In this document: positions 27,413-38,985 of the stretch, piece after piece
Layout: each line of letters starts with the position of its first letter
Position numbering within the stretch: the first letter of the stretch is position 1
Source: Diprion similis
Lineage: Eukaryota > Arthropoda > Insecta > Hymenoptera > Diprionidae
DNA: 64,000 nucleotides
Assembly: GCF_021155765.1 (NCBI RefSeq)
Contig: NC_060114.1
Location: 6,758,001-6,822,000, forward strand
Reading direction: 5' to 3'
Program-made: the position numbers and the translations under genes
Notes under the pieces: generated by a model
The model's input: the letters and a program-made list of their open reading frames with translations, nothing else
Database searches by the model: none
What the model was told of the DNA's origin: nothing

Positions 27413-27659
27413 GGGGCGATTGGGAGGGAAAGGGAAGGGCGGTGATTCCTCTGGGATTACAGGGATTACACAGAGATTGAATCACTTCTGGGTCCACCCC
27501 CGACTGCGGATGTCTAAATGCTTCTCTCCCTTAATCATCGTGTCTTTACCAGAAGGTAGTTCAACACTAACAGTCCCCATGCACCCATCTATATCCTGCC
27601 TACAGCCTTCCGGTACGAAAAGTTGATCTTTGTCGATGAGTTAACCATCCTTGAAATAT

Positions 27660-27960
27660 CTTGTATTCTTATGAGATGATTTCATATCTCTCGGAGTCTC
27701 GTGAAGTCTCCAAAGTTTATTTGAAATCTTGCGAAATGTTGCGAAATGTCGTGAGTTCATCAGAAAACTCTGAAATCAGATGAAGTTCTACATGGAATCT
27801 TTGAAATGCTGAGAAAATTTTCGAAATTTTTTAAAATCCTATAAAATCTTTTGAAAAGCTTCGAGACCCTAAGAAACGCTGTGAAACCATGTATGAAATC
27901 ACTTGAAACATATGAAATCTTTGAAGTCATAGCAATCTTGAAATGAACTATAGTTACAAA
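27660..27960. repeat. Degenerate GAAATCTTTT-type repeat
   Basis: Recurring GAAATCTT, GAAATGTTG, CGAAATTTTTT and TGAAGTC words with spacing of about 10-20 bases. Similar to the tract at 41,040-41,340. Confidence 0.55.
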
Positions 27961-28313
27961 AAAAATTCTACCCAAGATCATCTGTTTTTTACTCTGAAAG
28001 ATTTTCAGTCGCCATCACAATTACACATTTTATTCTCGAACTATTCTATAAAAAAAAAAACCATACATTTTACTCTGTATTTTTTCCATTTTCTTCCACT
28101 TTTTATGATGTTCTAATAATGGAATCTTTTCGTCGAAATGAAAGATGCTTCAAGGACCGTTGATTTTCTAATTCCAAATAATTCTAATTCTCTTGTATAT
28201 TGCAACACATTTAAAATGTAGCTTCGGTTGCCTATCTTCTGGCGTTGATCGCGGAGTTTTACAGAAAACTCGGCACGTAAGAAGACCAGGTAAAAGCAAG
28301 GAGCTCTGTCTAT

Positions 28314-28350
28314 TAATAACAACAACAACAACAACAACAATAACAATAAT
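28314..28350. repeat. (AAC)n microsatellite
   Basis: Roughly ten AAC units grading into AAT units. Confidence 0.9.
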
Positions 28351-28399
28351 ATTAAAATAGCGTATTTTTAAATAATTCACATAGCAGAGAGACTATGAA

Positions 28400-31300
28400 T
28401 AGGCGTTCCATCCCCCTAATCAACTTGCGTTTAATAAAACTCGGATTGCCCCTACAGGCCGCACACCCAACCCCGAGCTAATCTGACTTTGATTAAACTT
28501 TTAGCGACACGCCGACATCTAAAAGGGCGGTTACCGATACGAAACCTTTGATATATGTATTTACTCGTTTGTGTGCATAGACAGCTGCGCGGGTCCGTGT
28601 GTTAGTGAATGCCCGTGTTATACGGTACAAAACACATAGGTAAAACGGTTAAGTCGATTTTTATTACAGTCTTCTTGCATATAAATTAACCATAAGCCGA
28701 TAGTGTGACGAGAAAATACTTGTTAACGCCGCCATATTAAGCCAATAAAAAGGTTGATATATATATAAAACCCTATCGGGGGACACTGTGTATACATATA
28801 GATATGTACTTTATCGACCTACTCAGCTATTACGACTCGGTGTATACTGTATATAAATTCTGAACCAATCGTAGCCGTGCGAGGCGGACAAACAACGTTT
28901 ATACTCGACCGTATTATATGCATGTAACTGCACCAAAGTCACATGACATCCTCGTTATCTGCCTGATTCCATACGACTTGGAAATGCCTGAAGACCCGAC
29001 GTCGCTATATATTCATATTTTCATGTCATATATACGTGCCTGTCATGTACCTATATGATAATGCAAGATCGTAAATTCTTTTTACCTCTATACTCGATTG
29101 TTGTACAGATTCCTTTTCACCAAATCGAACCAGCAAACCAAAATAATTCATCAAAGAATTTATTGTAAAAATTTCTGGGTCGACGAATTGTCAAATATTT
29201 TGCACGAAATTCTAACGATATTCTTTTGATTCACAATATGAGTGTGTTGATTTTTATTACAATTGCAATCCATTAACTTATTTTTTATTTATATAGATTG
29301 AAGAATCTGTTGACGTGCACTGTACGAAAATTTTTAGTTCACCGAAACCCCGGTTTTGAATTTCCTGTATCAATGTGACCAACTATTGACCGTTGACTAA
29401 AGAATGTACAGACCCTTACGGATCTTGGTGTATCAAGCAAAAATTCGTAACACGCTAGCGCTCTCTGAGAACTTACGATGGCAGACCTGAAAACTTGGTA
29501 CAGAACATCGGGAGGTTACCGACGTGAGCATAATTCGTGTTGTGTTACCTTCTGAGTTATCTGATCTGCCGTATGGTAACCGTAAAGTCCATGGTTACAG
29601 AATTATCCCCGAGTATACTCATCGATTTCCAAGTTACTGACTTGTTAGCAATATCGGAGGTTAATGGGAATAATTATTTATCGTAACATTTCGGCGGGTC
29701 TAGGTGGGTTTAAGGGTATTAGCACTTTGAGGTATTATCAACGAAGGAACTGACCACGCCGGTAAAAGTAGTTCTTTATAACCAGCAACCATCGCGTGCA
29801 AAACGTTGGTAACATACCGACGTCATTGTGAAATTGAAAAGTTGAGAACATCTCCCAGAAGAAATAGGATGTATGTATACGCCGAAATTGTACGACGGAA
29901 AATTAAATCAAAGACACGAATGTGTATCTTTTCTATTTACCTTGATGTATGGAACCTTTTATAGGCGATAGTAGCATCTTTAAGATGCTCAATTTATTTT
30001 TTCAAAGATTTTTTTTCAAAGATCAATTTTGAGTAAAAAAATTTGGAAAAATTTGGAACCACTTTATTTTCAGTTGCAATCGTTTCGAAAGTGTTTCAAT
30101 GAAGAATTTTTCCGATTTGTTTGGCCGTTTTTCAAATTATGAATTAAGAAAATTCAATGTGTCAAGTTTTTAGGGTATCCGAAGAATTCTGAAACACTTT
30201 TCTCTTTGGTAGAAGCACGTTGAAGATATGTAGTAGGCTGAACCTATTTTCTGAGTTTTTCCTAAGATTTGAAAGCGGTAATCGGGTTTTAACCAAGAAA
30301 AAATACGAGGGTCCTTGAATAAATATAAAAATGAATAATGAAAATTAATTTTTGCACACCTCCGTCAACAACTTAACTACTTTGTAGTTTTTAAGAGCGT
30401 TAGTGCTTATATAAACTACACAAGATGCTCCTTTTTGACAGGCGATAGCACAGAATGCATGTCCGCAATTAAGGACTTCCTGGCTCGTGTCAAGAGTGTG
30501 CGTGTTTCTTGACGAGTGTTCGTTGACACTTTACACTCTTCAAGGAATTCCACCAACTAATTGAAATTAAGCATATTAAAAACAAAAACAAAAATTTATC
30601 TATAAAATTTATGTTGACGTTCATGTTAATATAGAGAAAGAAACGCTTAGTTGAATTCAGAAATTAAAAATATTTTTGTTTCGGTACCTATAGATGGAGA
30701 TTTGAGTTAAATTATGTGGGAGGTATGTAAGAGTAACGGACACTGTATTGTCAGTCAAAAGTTCCTTGATTAGCCACTAGAGTCTGGCGCTACGGTCGGA
30801 CAAAAACGTGGCGCGCTGGGTTCCAGATTTGAGATTCGGCAGTCGAGCTCTGGACATGGTGACGACCAGAAGTGCTCGAACCAGTTGAGTAGATTTTGGT
30901 TTCTAAATAAATGAATTTATTTTATCTTCTGCGTAATATTGACGTACTCATCGACCCAAACTTTTTTTCTCAATTGTTGAGATGCTCAACATTGATCAAT
31001 ATTTGCCGGGATACATAGTTATAATCTGCGATTCCGCATCACAGGAAGTTGAAGCGAGTATAGATATACCTTGCACTATTGCACATTTATTTAACTTCAA
31101 GAAGTGAGAATTTTATTGTTGTCAAGTGAAAAGCGTGTCAACTCAAAAAGTACAGACACGAGGCTTTGGAATTTGATATCAATGACAGAAAATTTTAAAT
31201 GATTGGTTGCAAAATCTTTCGAAAGCTTTGACTCTTCTGTGTCGAATGTTCCATTGCTCAGCTTTGAGAAACATTATGAATGATAGTTATTACCAGCGAT

Positions 31301-31566
31301 ATATCGAAAACATGTATTTTTTTGCAAAACTATCGGAAAAATCTGAAAAATTTGAAATATTTGCAAAATCTCAAAACACTCAGCTTTCAGAAGTTTATAT
31401 GTGCAAATACGTGATTTTAGAAACGGAGTGAAGCAAGACAAAAAATTTTGTCACGGATATTTTGTCAGGGGATATTTTATCCAGGGTATTTCGACGTGAT
31501 AGCGATAATCATAATTGTATAACGGACTGGAGAAGAAATGCCAGAGAGATGTATTTAGATTATAAA
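28400..31566. other. Gene-poor sequence before the prophenoloxidase 3' end
   Basis: Contains a higher-complexity part at 28,400-28,780 (words TTTTTATTAC, GCATATAAATTAACCATAA) and a cluster of GGTTAC/GTAACC words at 29,510-29,830. The ORF at 31,207-31,431 has no recognisable domain. No supported gene. Confidence 0.5.
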
Positions 31567-31572
31567 TTTATT
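31567..31572 (-). promoter_or_regulatory. Candidate poly(A) signal of prophenoloxidase
   Basis: AATAAA on the minus strand, about 350 bases past the stop codon. It would give a short 3' UTR. Other A/T-rich variants are present nearby, so the choice is tentative. Confidence 0.35.
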
Positions 31573-31924
31573 TTGATGTGTATAAAGTAACAAGCGAACA
31601 GTCGATCATGTATGGTAAGGTTAATTTACGAACATGTCGTTACAGAATGTAATACAGAATATTGATGAAAATCTCATTGATATATTTTGAAATTGAGATT
31701 TCAAATATAAACTCAACGCAAGATTTTACTTTTTTAACTTGCGATGAATATGACGGATAATTTGCAACTAGTTAGCATAAACAAGTGAATTTGTTAGTAA
31801 AATTAGATTAAATTGAATCTAGAAAAAAAGGTCTCTTTTCATCCGAAGAACCGGGAAAAATCAGGGAATTCAATGTGTCATTCGCACTTGACACTCTGCC
31901 CTATTCGACATTTCGCACAAGGAA

Positions 31925-34900
31925 TTATCTCGCCGCTTCGGAATCATCGTCGTCCGTAGGCGTGTCATTCTTGAAGATTATCTTTACTTCCGTGAACGCC
32001 ATGTTCTCGGTTAACTGACAGAAGTTGTCCAAAGTCTTGACAACAGTGCCGTCCGTACCCTTTGGTGGAGGACGGTCAAACGGATAACCCATTTTCCGCC
32101 GATCGGGATAAATTGAATCCTTAAGTCCGCAGTAGCTGACAGCGTCCTTGCAACATTTTTTTACGGGCACATCGTACTGAAAAGAAGAAATATTCATTCA
32201 TCAAACAGTCGAGGTCAAACAAAGGGAGAAACTATGGTCAAGAAATCCGATTTTCTTCATGCGAAATTAGTGCTTAATAGAAAGCTAACGCATCGTAAGA
32301 CGCTATATTGTAGCGGAAAAGAAAACGTTTTATTCTAAGGCGGTCGAATTTATTTGCGAGCATTTCTCCACTAACGGGAAAAACCGAGTCCTCCACGCCA
32401 TATTGAACACATCAAATAACTACGTCCGTACACAGTACTCGATTCATATTGCCTGTATCCTCTTACTGAACCAGTTTTCAGCAATTTAGAGAAAAAAAGT
32501 TCATGGATTGAATCGATATAAAAATTTCCAGTTAGTGGTGAAATGCCCTTGTAATATTCCTAGACTCGTTGTCACAAAATCAAGGCCTGATATTTCAAAA
32601 CGAGTCGTCTGTAGTCTGAGACTAGCTTGTAATTAAAACAGACAGATCAGCTGATTATCGATGAGAATCCATGTTGTCGAACAAGTCCCAGATTTCAGAG
32701 ACTTAGAATGAACTGCTTGTGATTTATAGAATAACATCTAACCAGAGGAAAGAAGTTTGAAAAATGATTCATCATCAGCTTTTCCCCAGACTATCAGTAA
32801 ATAAAACCCGAAATCACAAATCGAAAAAAAAAAAAAATCTTCTCACCATGTCGACGTCATAGTTTGAAACCATTACAAAGAGATCAGCACTTAGACCCAG
32901 TTCATTTCCTTTCGGTATGAGCATGTGCTGAGGCCAGCCGCAACCGCAGTAATTGAACACTGATTTCCCAGCCTCGGTCATTTCCTCCAGGTCCTTTCTT
33001 CCTTCAGGGAACGTTCGCTCGAATGGAATAGTCACAGAGGATTCCGTTGAGAGACGCTTGTGGGATGAACTACCGGGAGGAACTGCAAAAAAAGAATCGT
33101 AGGATTATATTACCGCAACAAGTTACTGGCATGTATAGAAGAACCAATAAAATTGATGGTAAAGTCTTTGTTATGTTAGATTGACGTTCGCAATGCACGT
33201 TTCATAGACGTAAATTTCACTCGTGAAATTCTCATCTTTTAAACATTTATCGAGCGTCAAATTATGACTAACTTGTACTTCCCATTATTTTCTTGGAAGA
33301 CAAGCGGCTTTCGATAGTTGGAGAATTTTGAAATAAGAAAAATAGTTTTTACGGCATGGGCATTGAAAAGTCCACTTTTTGTGGGTGTTTTTGTTCCGTA
33401 AAGTGACGCTTTATACGGCAGCGAACAAACTTGCGGAATAAAGTCTTTATTCCGCACAGTTTTGATGCGCAGTTCGAAGTGCGCATCCCAAACTGCCGAA
33501 TAAAGTAGCTTCGTCGAACAGATCGCGACATAACCTCACTCTTCGTTTTGCTTTTCAATGCCCATACCGTAAAAAATATTGTATGCGGCATGCCCGTAAA
33601 CCGTTTTTTGGCTCGGATAATTTCAGTACTCGCTTCGGCTCGCCTTTAGCTCGTCCTAAATCTTTATCCTTGCCAAAAAACAGGTGGTTTACGGGCATGC
33701 CACATAAATAGCTATTATCGGGACTGTTTCCGTATCACGCCGTGAGGTTTGCAATGTATCCAAGCAATGTGGACAAATTCTCTTATGACTCTGGGGTATG
33801 ATTTCAGTTCCTTGTAGAATGTTGAGAGTGAAAGTATGAAATTTCGTTGTCATTTACAAAATACAGAAATGAGTTGAGATTTTATACTCACTAACGACAC
33901 TGAACTTGTCAAGTTCGATCATGAGACCTTGTTGCTCCGCAAAATTAAGGGGAAGTTTACGGTCGTTGTATTTTGGAGCCATGAAGATACGGACAGTACC
34001 CTTGGTCTCAGTGGGAGATGAATTTTCAATGTCAATTTTGTATTCGAATAATTCATGGTTCAAGTGGGTGAATCGAATTCGGGCTGCACCCCTCGCCGCA
34101 AAGTCAAGACCGTTTGAAACATCGATGTTACTCTCTTCCCAGAAGGTGCGAAATACGTTGTTTTCGCGATAGTTTTTGCTGATGACGTTTAAGCCCGTCA
34201 CTTTTACGCCTTTGTGGTCAAGCTGATTGAGAATAGAAATATGTATGTTAATACAAAGGTATCAGGAGAGCGGCGTAGACTAACATATAATAAGAACGAT
34301 AAATGATAGGAAACGAGAACTATTCAGATTGAAAAAACAAAACGTGTCTTCATCTTATAAAATATCTACGAGCAGCCTGATCTAAGATTAAGAATAAAGA
34401 AACCGGAGAAATACCTCCTCCACGGTATATGAATCCAATCTGTCCTTGTATTGACGAAAAATGTCATTGACGAAGGTGTGCCACCTGTAGAATATTGGAT
34501 CCCTCATAGCCATGGCGTTGTCACCCATAACACCAATGGATTCCTGCAATGAAGACATCAGTCGTATTAGTCAGAACCGAACAAAGGTGAAACAAATGAA
34601 CGTATCTGGTAGACAAGCTGGCACAAATAGGAGTTGCATGCATATTATAATCATTAGTGACTTAATTGATGATGAATTTGAAAATCAACACAACCCTCGT
34701 TCGTAGACTTGAAATTGTATTTTAGCTTTAACATCTCTCGTAATGCTTCACCGTTATCCAGGCCGATTTGACCCAAAAGTATAAGATGTCATAAACCATT
34801 TAGACATTATTCCGACCGAGCCGAATTTAGCCAGGAAAGTTTCTAAACACGATGTGACAGTTGATGAAAGTATATCAATCGATTGTATAACAAGTGCTCA

Positions 34901-37434
34901 CCAAGTGGCGGTTATCAGGATCGTGGCAAAGTCCGATGGCTACATGGCCACTGTTGTGCAGATTGCCATAATAAGCTGAATTCTTCGAAAGTTCACTGGC
35001 CTCGATGAGATTGCCGAGTATTTCGATTCCCTCATCCTCCGTAAGTTCAACCTTTTGACCTGCTTCATCCCAAACGAATCCCAGATGAATGGCGTCCAAG
35101 ATCCGGTCCCTCCATCTCTGAAGTTGGTCGATACTGATGAGGTAAGGTTCGCGATTCACATTGCTTAGTACTGCCCCGTTTTGACGCCCTGATATCTTAG
35201 AACCCGTTACCGAATCCAGTTTCGGAAAGTATTCTTCGTCGAACGGTTTTCGCCAATTGTCAAAAGGCTTGACTCGAGGCAGGTTGTTAGAGAAACGCTC
35301 AAAGTCATACCTGATCCAAGATGGCAGACAAAGACACGGCAAAAATGTAGCATAATTGCAACAGCATTCGATGTATGGAGGAAATTTATTAACGGTTTAG
35401 GTATAAACCTACTTACCGTGCAATTATCTGCTGGTGCATATAGTAGAACAATTCGCCACGTCTGTTTTTCACAACGATTTCCGATATACCGTCACCGGGA
35501 TAAACTAAGTGCCAGTGCCAATGGTGCATATTTATGCCTAAATCTTCTCTGAAGTAGGCTAACGAGTGTTCCGGTTCAATGTCAGATGCTGTTTGCTTCT
35601 GTTCGCGAAGAGGTATGGGTTTCTGCGATCAACCAAGAGAGAAATTTCAATTACGTTCTTGTTCATTTTCCATTTGCAGTTTTGAAATTAGGTGAATTAG
35701 AAAAAAAAAAAAAAAAATGACGCGCCGACAAAAATCTCTAGTAGTGTTTACTGTACAATGCTTGACTATTGCAATTCTTAACCATAACTAAAAAACTGCA
35801 GTGCTAGCTACAAAATGAAAGAGAGTTGGAAATCATGACATGAAATTCTATTACGTATGTGTTACTTTGAGTTTTAATTACGGTAACTTGTACTAGATTT
35901 CGTTTTAACTATTACGAATATTTGATTCCCGAGGAAAAATAAATTGATGTTCAAACTAAACAATCAGATTTCATGCTGGGATAACCAGAAAATGTGGTAT
36001 TCGCAACTATAATCAAACTAAACAGTCACTCGTACCACATTACCTTAATTCCGCAAAATATTAAAACCATTATGGTTGCAAAACTGATTTGAGCAAAATT
36101 TAGAGCAAGTACCTATATAAGTGATAAATTTTTTTTGTAACACCTGCTTGGAAAGTGTCATTTTCGAGGCTCGTGTAGCGTGCGTGAAGTGCCTTGTTCC
36201 TGAATAATAGAGTTGGCGCATGCGCACATTCGATATGCCCTACTATTGCCTAACTTCAGGTTTCGCAGTCGGCCATTTTGTGTCGCGTCAACCTGTCAAT
36301 TTGACGTTGGTTTACCTCTCAAATAACACTTTCCTACGCATGTGTTACAAAAAATAGCGTGTGTAGCTAGTGCGTGAAGGCGATACCTGCCTCGTGCTGC
36401 AAACTTCACACTCGTCGGATATCGCCTGTTTCACGCACTAGCTACACAATATACTATTCTCACTGTATGTACATACATACATACACTGTGACGTGCATTT
36501 CCGGCGGGTCTGGAAAAAATGTTTCACAGCTTGGACTAGACCGAGATTCGAACTCGAGACCCTTCGGTTTCCGTTACAATGCCTAAACCTTTTTATACTG
36601 CAACAGCAAGAAATTCATACTTACACTATCCGTCGTCGACATGACGTAGGCCACTTCCTTGGCCATGGCTAACGTGCGGGCGCTTACAAACTTGTTGGGG
36701 AAATATTCACAGGGCGACGGAAGCGAGAGATCTTTCGTATCAGGCCGGTGAAGAAGCGCCACTGAATAAGCGTAGTAAAACATAACTGGATTCAATTTAT
36801 CCCTGCAACGTACCGCGAGTGCCAAAAAGTCCTCCCAACATTCCGCCTCTGAAATTTTAACACGTAATTTTGATCGTTGACACTTCATCAGAGCTTCGGA
36901 TCTGGTTTGGTCATCAGTTGCGAAGTTTCGGAAATGATGATATGGATATTTACTCACCCATGAAGACTCGGGTCAGCTCGCCAGCCAGCTTGGCGTGTTT
37001 CGGAACAAATACGGAAAACGCTTCGTCGCGGGACAATTCCATAAACTTGTCTATATTCTCCATACTTAAGCGCCGAACCTCGATCTTCTTGACTTTATCA
37101 GCTCCGAATCTCTCCTCATCTAATTCTATCTCATGACGGTATCGGTCGTACTATAAACAAAAAAAAAAGTATCGCATATACCGAACTGCATTCCAAAGTG
37201 AATCATTACAATTAGTTGAACTTGTCTTCGAGTTTTCTAGTTTTAACTACACACAGAAAGTCCTGATTTTTCGGAAATTCCATAAGACAAAAAAAAAAAA
37301 TAAAAATCTCAACTCACCATCGTTTTCTCATCGCTTATCTTGAAGAGGATATTTTCATTCCCTTTCGGCATGCAACACGGTTCACCAGGTCTGATGAACA
37401 GGTCGAGCATATTTTCTTTCGTGGGTTTTTCCAT
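31925..37434 (-). CDS. PPO: Prophenoloxidase (type-3 copper monophenol oxidase zymogen)
   Basis: Nine coding exons on the minus strand: 37434-37318, 37150-36958, 36848-36625, 35622-35417, 35310-34902, 34543-34415, 34222-33892, 33082-32847, 32176-31925. All junctions are GT-AG and stay in phase. The 698-aa product has the normal family length. Like other insect prophenoloxidases it starts without a signal peptide. The likely proteolytic activation site is R53-F54 in the motif ERFG. Copper A ligands fall in [11 protein letters not shown] (about H212, H216) and FYYMHQQ (about H241). Copper B ligands are H365 and H369 in LHNSGHV and H405 in FYRWHTF. The C-terminal GCGWP motif (584-588) sits in the hemocyanin C-domain. 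The family oxidises phenols to quinones for melanisation, wound sealing and cuticle hardening, after cleavage by a clip-domain protease. Odd points are a short acidic tail (DDDDSEAAR) and a moderately divergent middle region, so it may be a lineage-specific paralogue. It could be mistaken for a hexamerin, but the intact copper ligands argue against that. Confidence 0.95.
33346..33576. mobile_element. Fold-back (MITE-like) element in prophenoloxidase intron 7
   Basis: The left arm (33,346-33,370, TTTTTACGGCATGGGCATTG and on) is repeated as an inverted copy at 33,551-33,576 (CAATGCCCATACCGTAAAAA). The interior carries further short inverted repeats such as CGGAATAAAG/CTTTATTCCG. It lies wholly in the intron between exons 7 and 8. 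No ORF of note. I infer a non-autonomous DNA element. Confidence 0.6.
33587..33703. mobile_element. Second fold-back element, adjacent to the first
   Basis: Arms GGCATGCCCGTAAACC and GGTTTACGGGCATGCC, each followed inwards by a run related to GTTTTTTGGC/GCCAAAAAAC, form a hairpin about 115 bases long. It starts about ten bases from the end of the preceding fold-back and shares the TTACGGGCATG-like core, so the two may be parts of one compound element. Confidence 0.55.
36131..36447. mobile_element. Fold-back repeat in prophenoloxidase intron 3
   Basis: Two nested sets of inverted repeats are visible. A TTTTTTGTAACAC...GGAAAGTGT arm at 36,131-36,165 is inverted at 36,319-36,354. A near-perfect arm GTGTAGCTAGTGCGTGAAGG (36,361 on) is inverted at 36,420-36,447. 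The second set makes a hairpin with arms of about 25 bases and a loop of about 35 bases. The whole lies in the intron between exons 3 and 4. Confidence 0.55.
36535..36596 (-). repeat. tRNA-derived SINE-like relic
   Basis: Read on the minus strand, the sequence has a T-arm-like B box (GAGTTCGAATCTCGG, close to the consensus GGTTCGAATCC). The stem around the TTCGAAT loop can pair. It is preceded by a degenerate anticodon-arm-like stretch and GGTTTAGGC, resembling the tail of an A-box region. No complete cloverleaf can be drawn, so this is not called a tRNA gene. A short (ACAT)n run lies nearby. It begins about 28 bases inside the intron after prophenoloxidase exon 3. Confidence 0.4.
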
Positions 37435-37561
37435 TTTAGTATAATGATACTTTTCGCTCCTTCTCAATTTTTCAAACCAGCTGAATAAACCGTATGCACA
37501 CTACGATGTATACGCTTGTCAGTAGAGATAACTCTCGACTAACGGTCATTCGCTTCGGCTG

Positions 37562-37570
37562 ATATATATA
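37562..37570 (-). promoter_or_regulatory. Candidate TATA box of prophenoloxidase
   Basis: On the minus strand a TATATATA run lies about 130 bases upstream of the prophenoloxidase start codon at 37,434. This spacing fits a TATA-driven gene with a 5' UTR of roughly 100 bases. The transcription start was not identified with confidence. Confidence 0.4.
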
Positions 37571-37798
37571 CTGCTGAAGCTTAAGGATGTGGTCACCTAT
37601 CCGGATCTTTCCTGAGGCTTGATTTCCAAGTAACAGCAGCACCATAAGGCGCCATGGATTTGATGTGTAGAGATATAAGGAAGTTAATGAAATAAAATAA
37701 GGATAGAATAACGGCCGCGTAGGGAAAAAGAGATAACGCAGAGAGTTATCTCGACATGTATACTAGATATTGAGAGAACCGCTCATGTGTATACATTA

Positions 37799-38983
37799 GG
37801 GTGAATATATTTGAACGACTATTTTTTTGTTTTTCAGTCCCCATCGAAAATTTTGTTTTATATGTTGACCAAGAAATTGCCTAAAAGTTATCGCCCTTAA
37901 TATTAATATTAAGTACTCACCCAGGGCGTGAAAAGATTTCCCATATAAAATACACGTGAATCGAAGCGTTTTTTTTTCAAATCTCCACAACTCAGCGGAA
38001 TTTTATGATATCACATTGGTCTTGGTCGCAATTTACGCAGAACTGAACGATCTTCAAAAGTGTCTGAAACGTCGTGAGTCCAATTCACACTGGTGAGATG
38101 GTACAGGTCACTAAAGTTGATTTTTACCCAAAATTCTCCATTTTTCGCTGTTATCTCCGAAATGATCAACTTTACTAAAAAAATGTGAATAAAAACTTTG
38201 TTGGAAATTCAATTTTCTACAAAAAAAAGTCCTGTAGACCTGATTGCTCAGATTGATATTTCTTGAGATATCGAACTTTAACTTCTTGTCGTATAAAATT
38301 TTTATGGTTTATCGAATCAAACGTTTTAAATTATTGATATTGCATTGGAATTTGATTTTTTTCGATTCGATTCGATCCATTCGATCTATTCCATTGGAAT
38401 ATCAGTGATTCACAACGTTTGATTCAATGAACCATAATGTTTATTGGTTATATTAGATTAAAACGTTTAAATCAATAGAACATAAAAATTTTATATGTCA
38501 AGTAAGTTGAAATTCGATATCTCAAGAAATATCAATCTGAGCATTTTGGTCTAAAGGACCTTTCTTGTAGGAAATCAAATTTCTAACAGAGTTATTCTCT
38601 AAATTTTTTTGGTACAGTTAATCATTTTGGAGATAACAGCGAAAAAAGGAGAATCATGGGTAAAAATCAACTTTAGTGCCCTGTACCACCTCACAAATGT
38701 AAGTTGCACTTACGCCGTTCCAAGTACTTTTGAAGATTGTGCAATTCTGCGTAATTTGCGATCAAGACCAATGTGATATCATAAAATTCCGCTGAGTTGT
38801 AGAGATTAAAAAAAAACGCTTCGACTTACGTGTATTTTATACGGGAAATCTTTTCACGCCCTGGGCGAGTACTTAATATTAATATTAAGGGCTATAACTT
38901 TTAGGGAATTTTTTGTTCGACATATAGAACAAAAATTTCGATGGGGACTGAAAGAAAAAATAGTCGTTCAAATATAATCACCC
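37799..38983. mobile_element. Long fold-back DNA element with TA target-site duplication
   Basis: The element starts GGGTGAATATATTTGAACG and ends with the inverted version CGTTCAAATATAATCACCC. It is flanked on both sides by TA (37,797-37,798 and 38,984-38,985). Arms of about 550 bases are inverted copies with small differences, around a spacer of about 100 bases near 38,345-38,450. A shared inner block is ACTTAATATTAATATTAAG. There is no transposase ORF. The TA duplication suggests Tc1/mariner-type mobilisation, which is inference. It lies about 230 bases upstream of the prophenoloxidase TATA box. Confidence 0.85.
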
Positions 38984-38985
38984 TA

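Larger units (their letters stand above)
20561..27655. other. Gene-poor sequence
   Basis: No supported gene. Islands of higher complexity are at 22,140-22,450, 23,930-24,200 and 26,130-26,480. Simple GAA-type repeats are at 24,946-24,970, and a GA-rich tract at 27,361-27,412. ORFs are short and lie on both strands. Confidence 0.5.
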
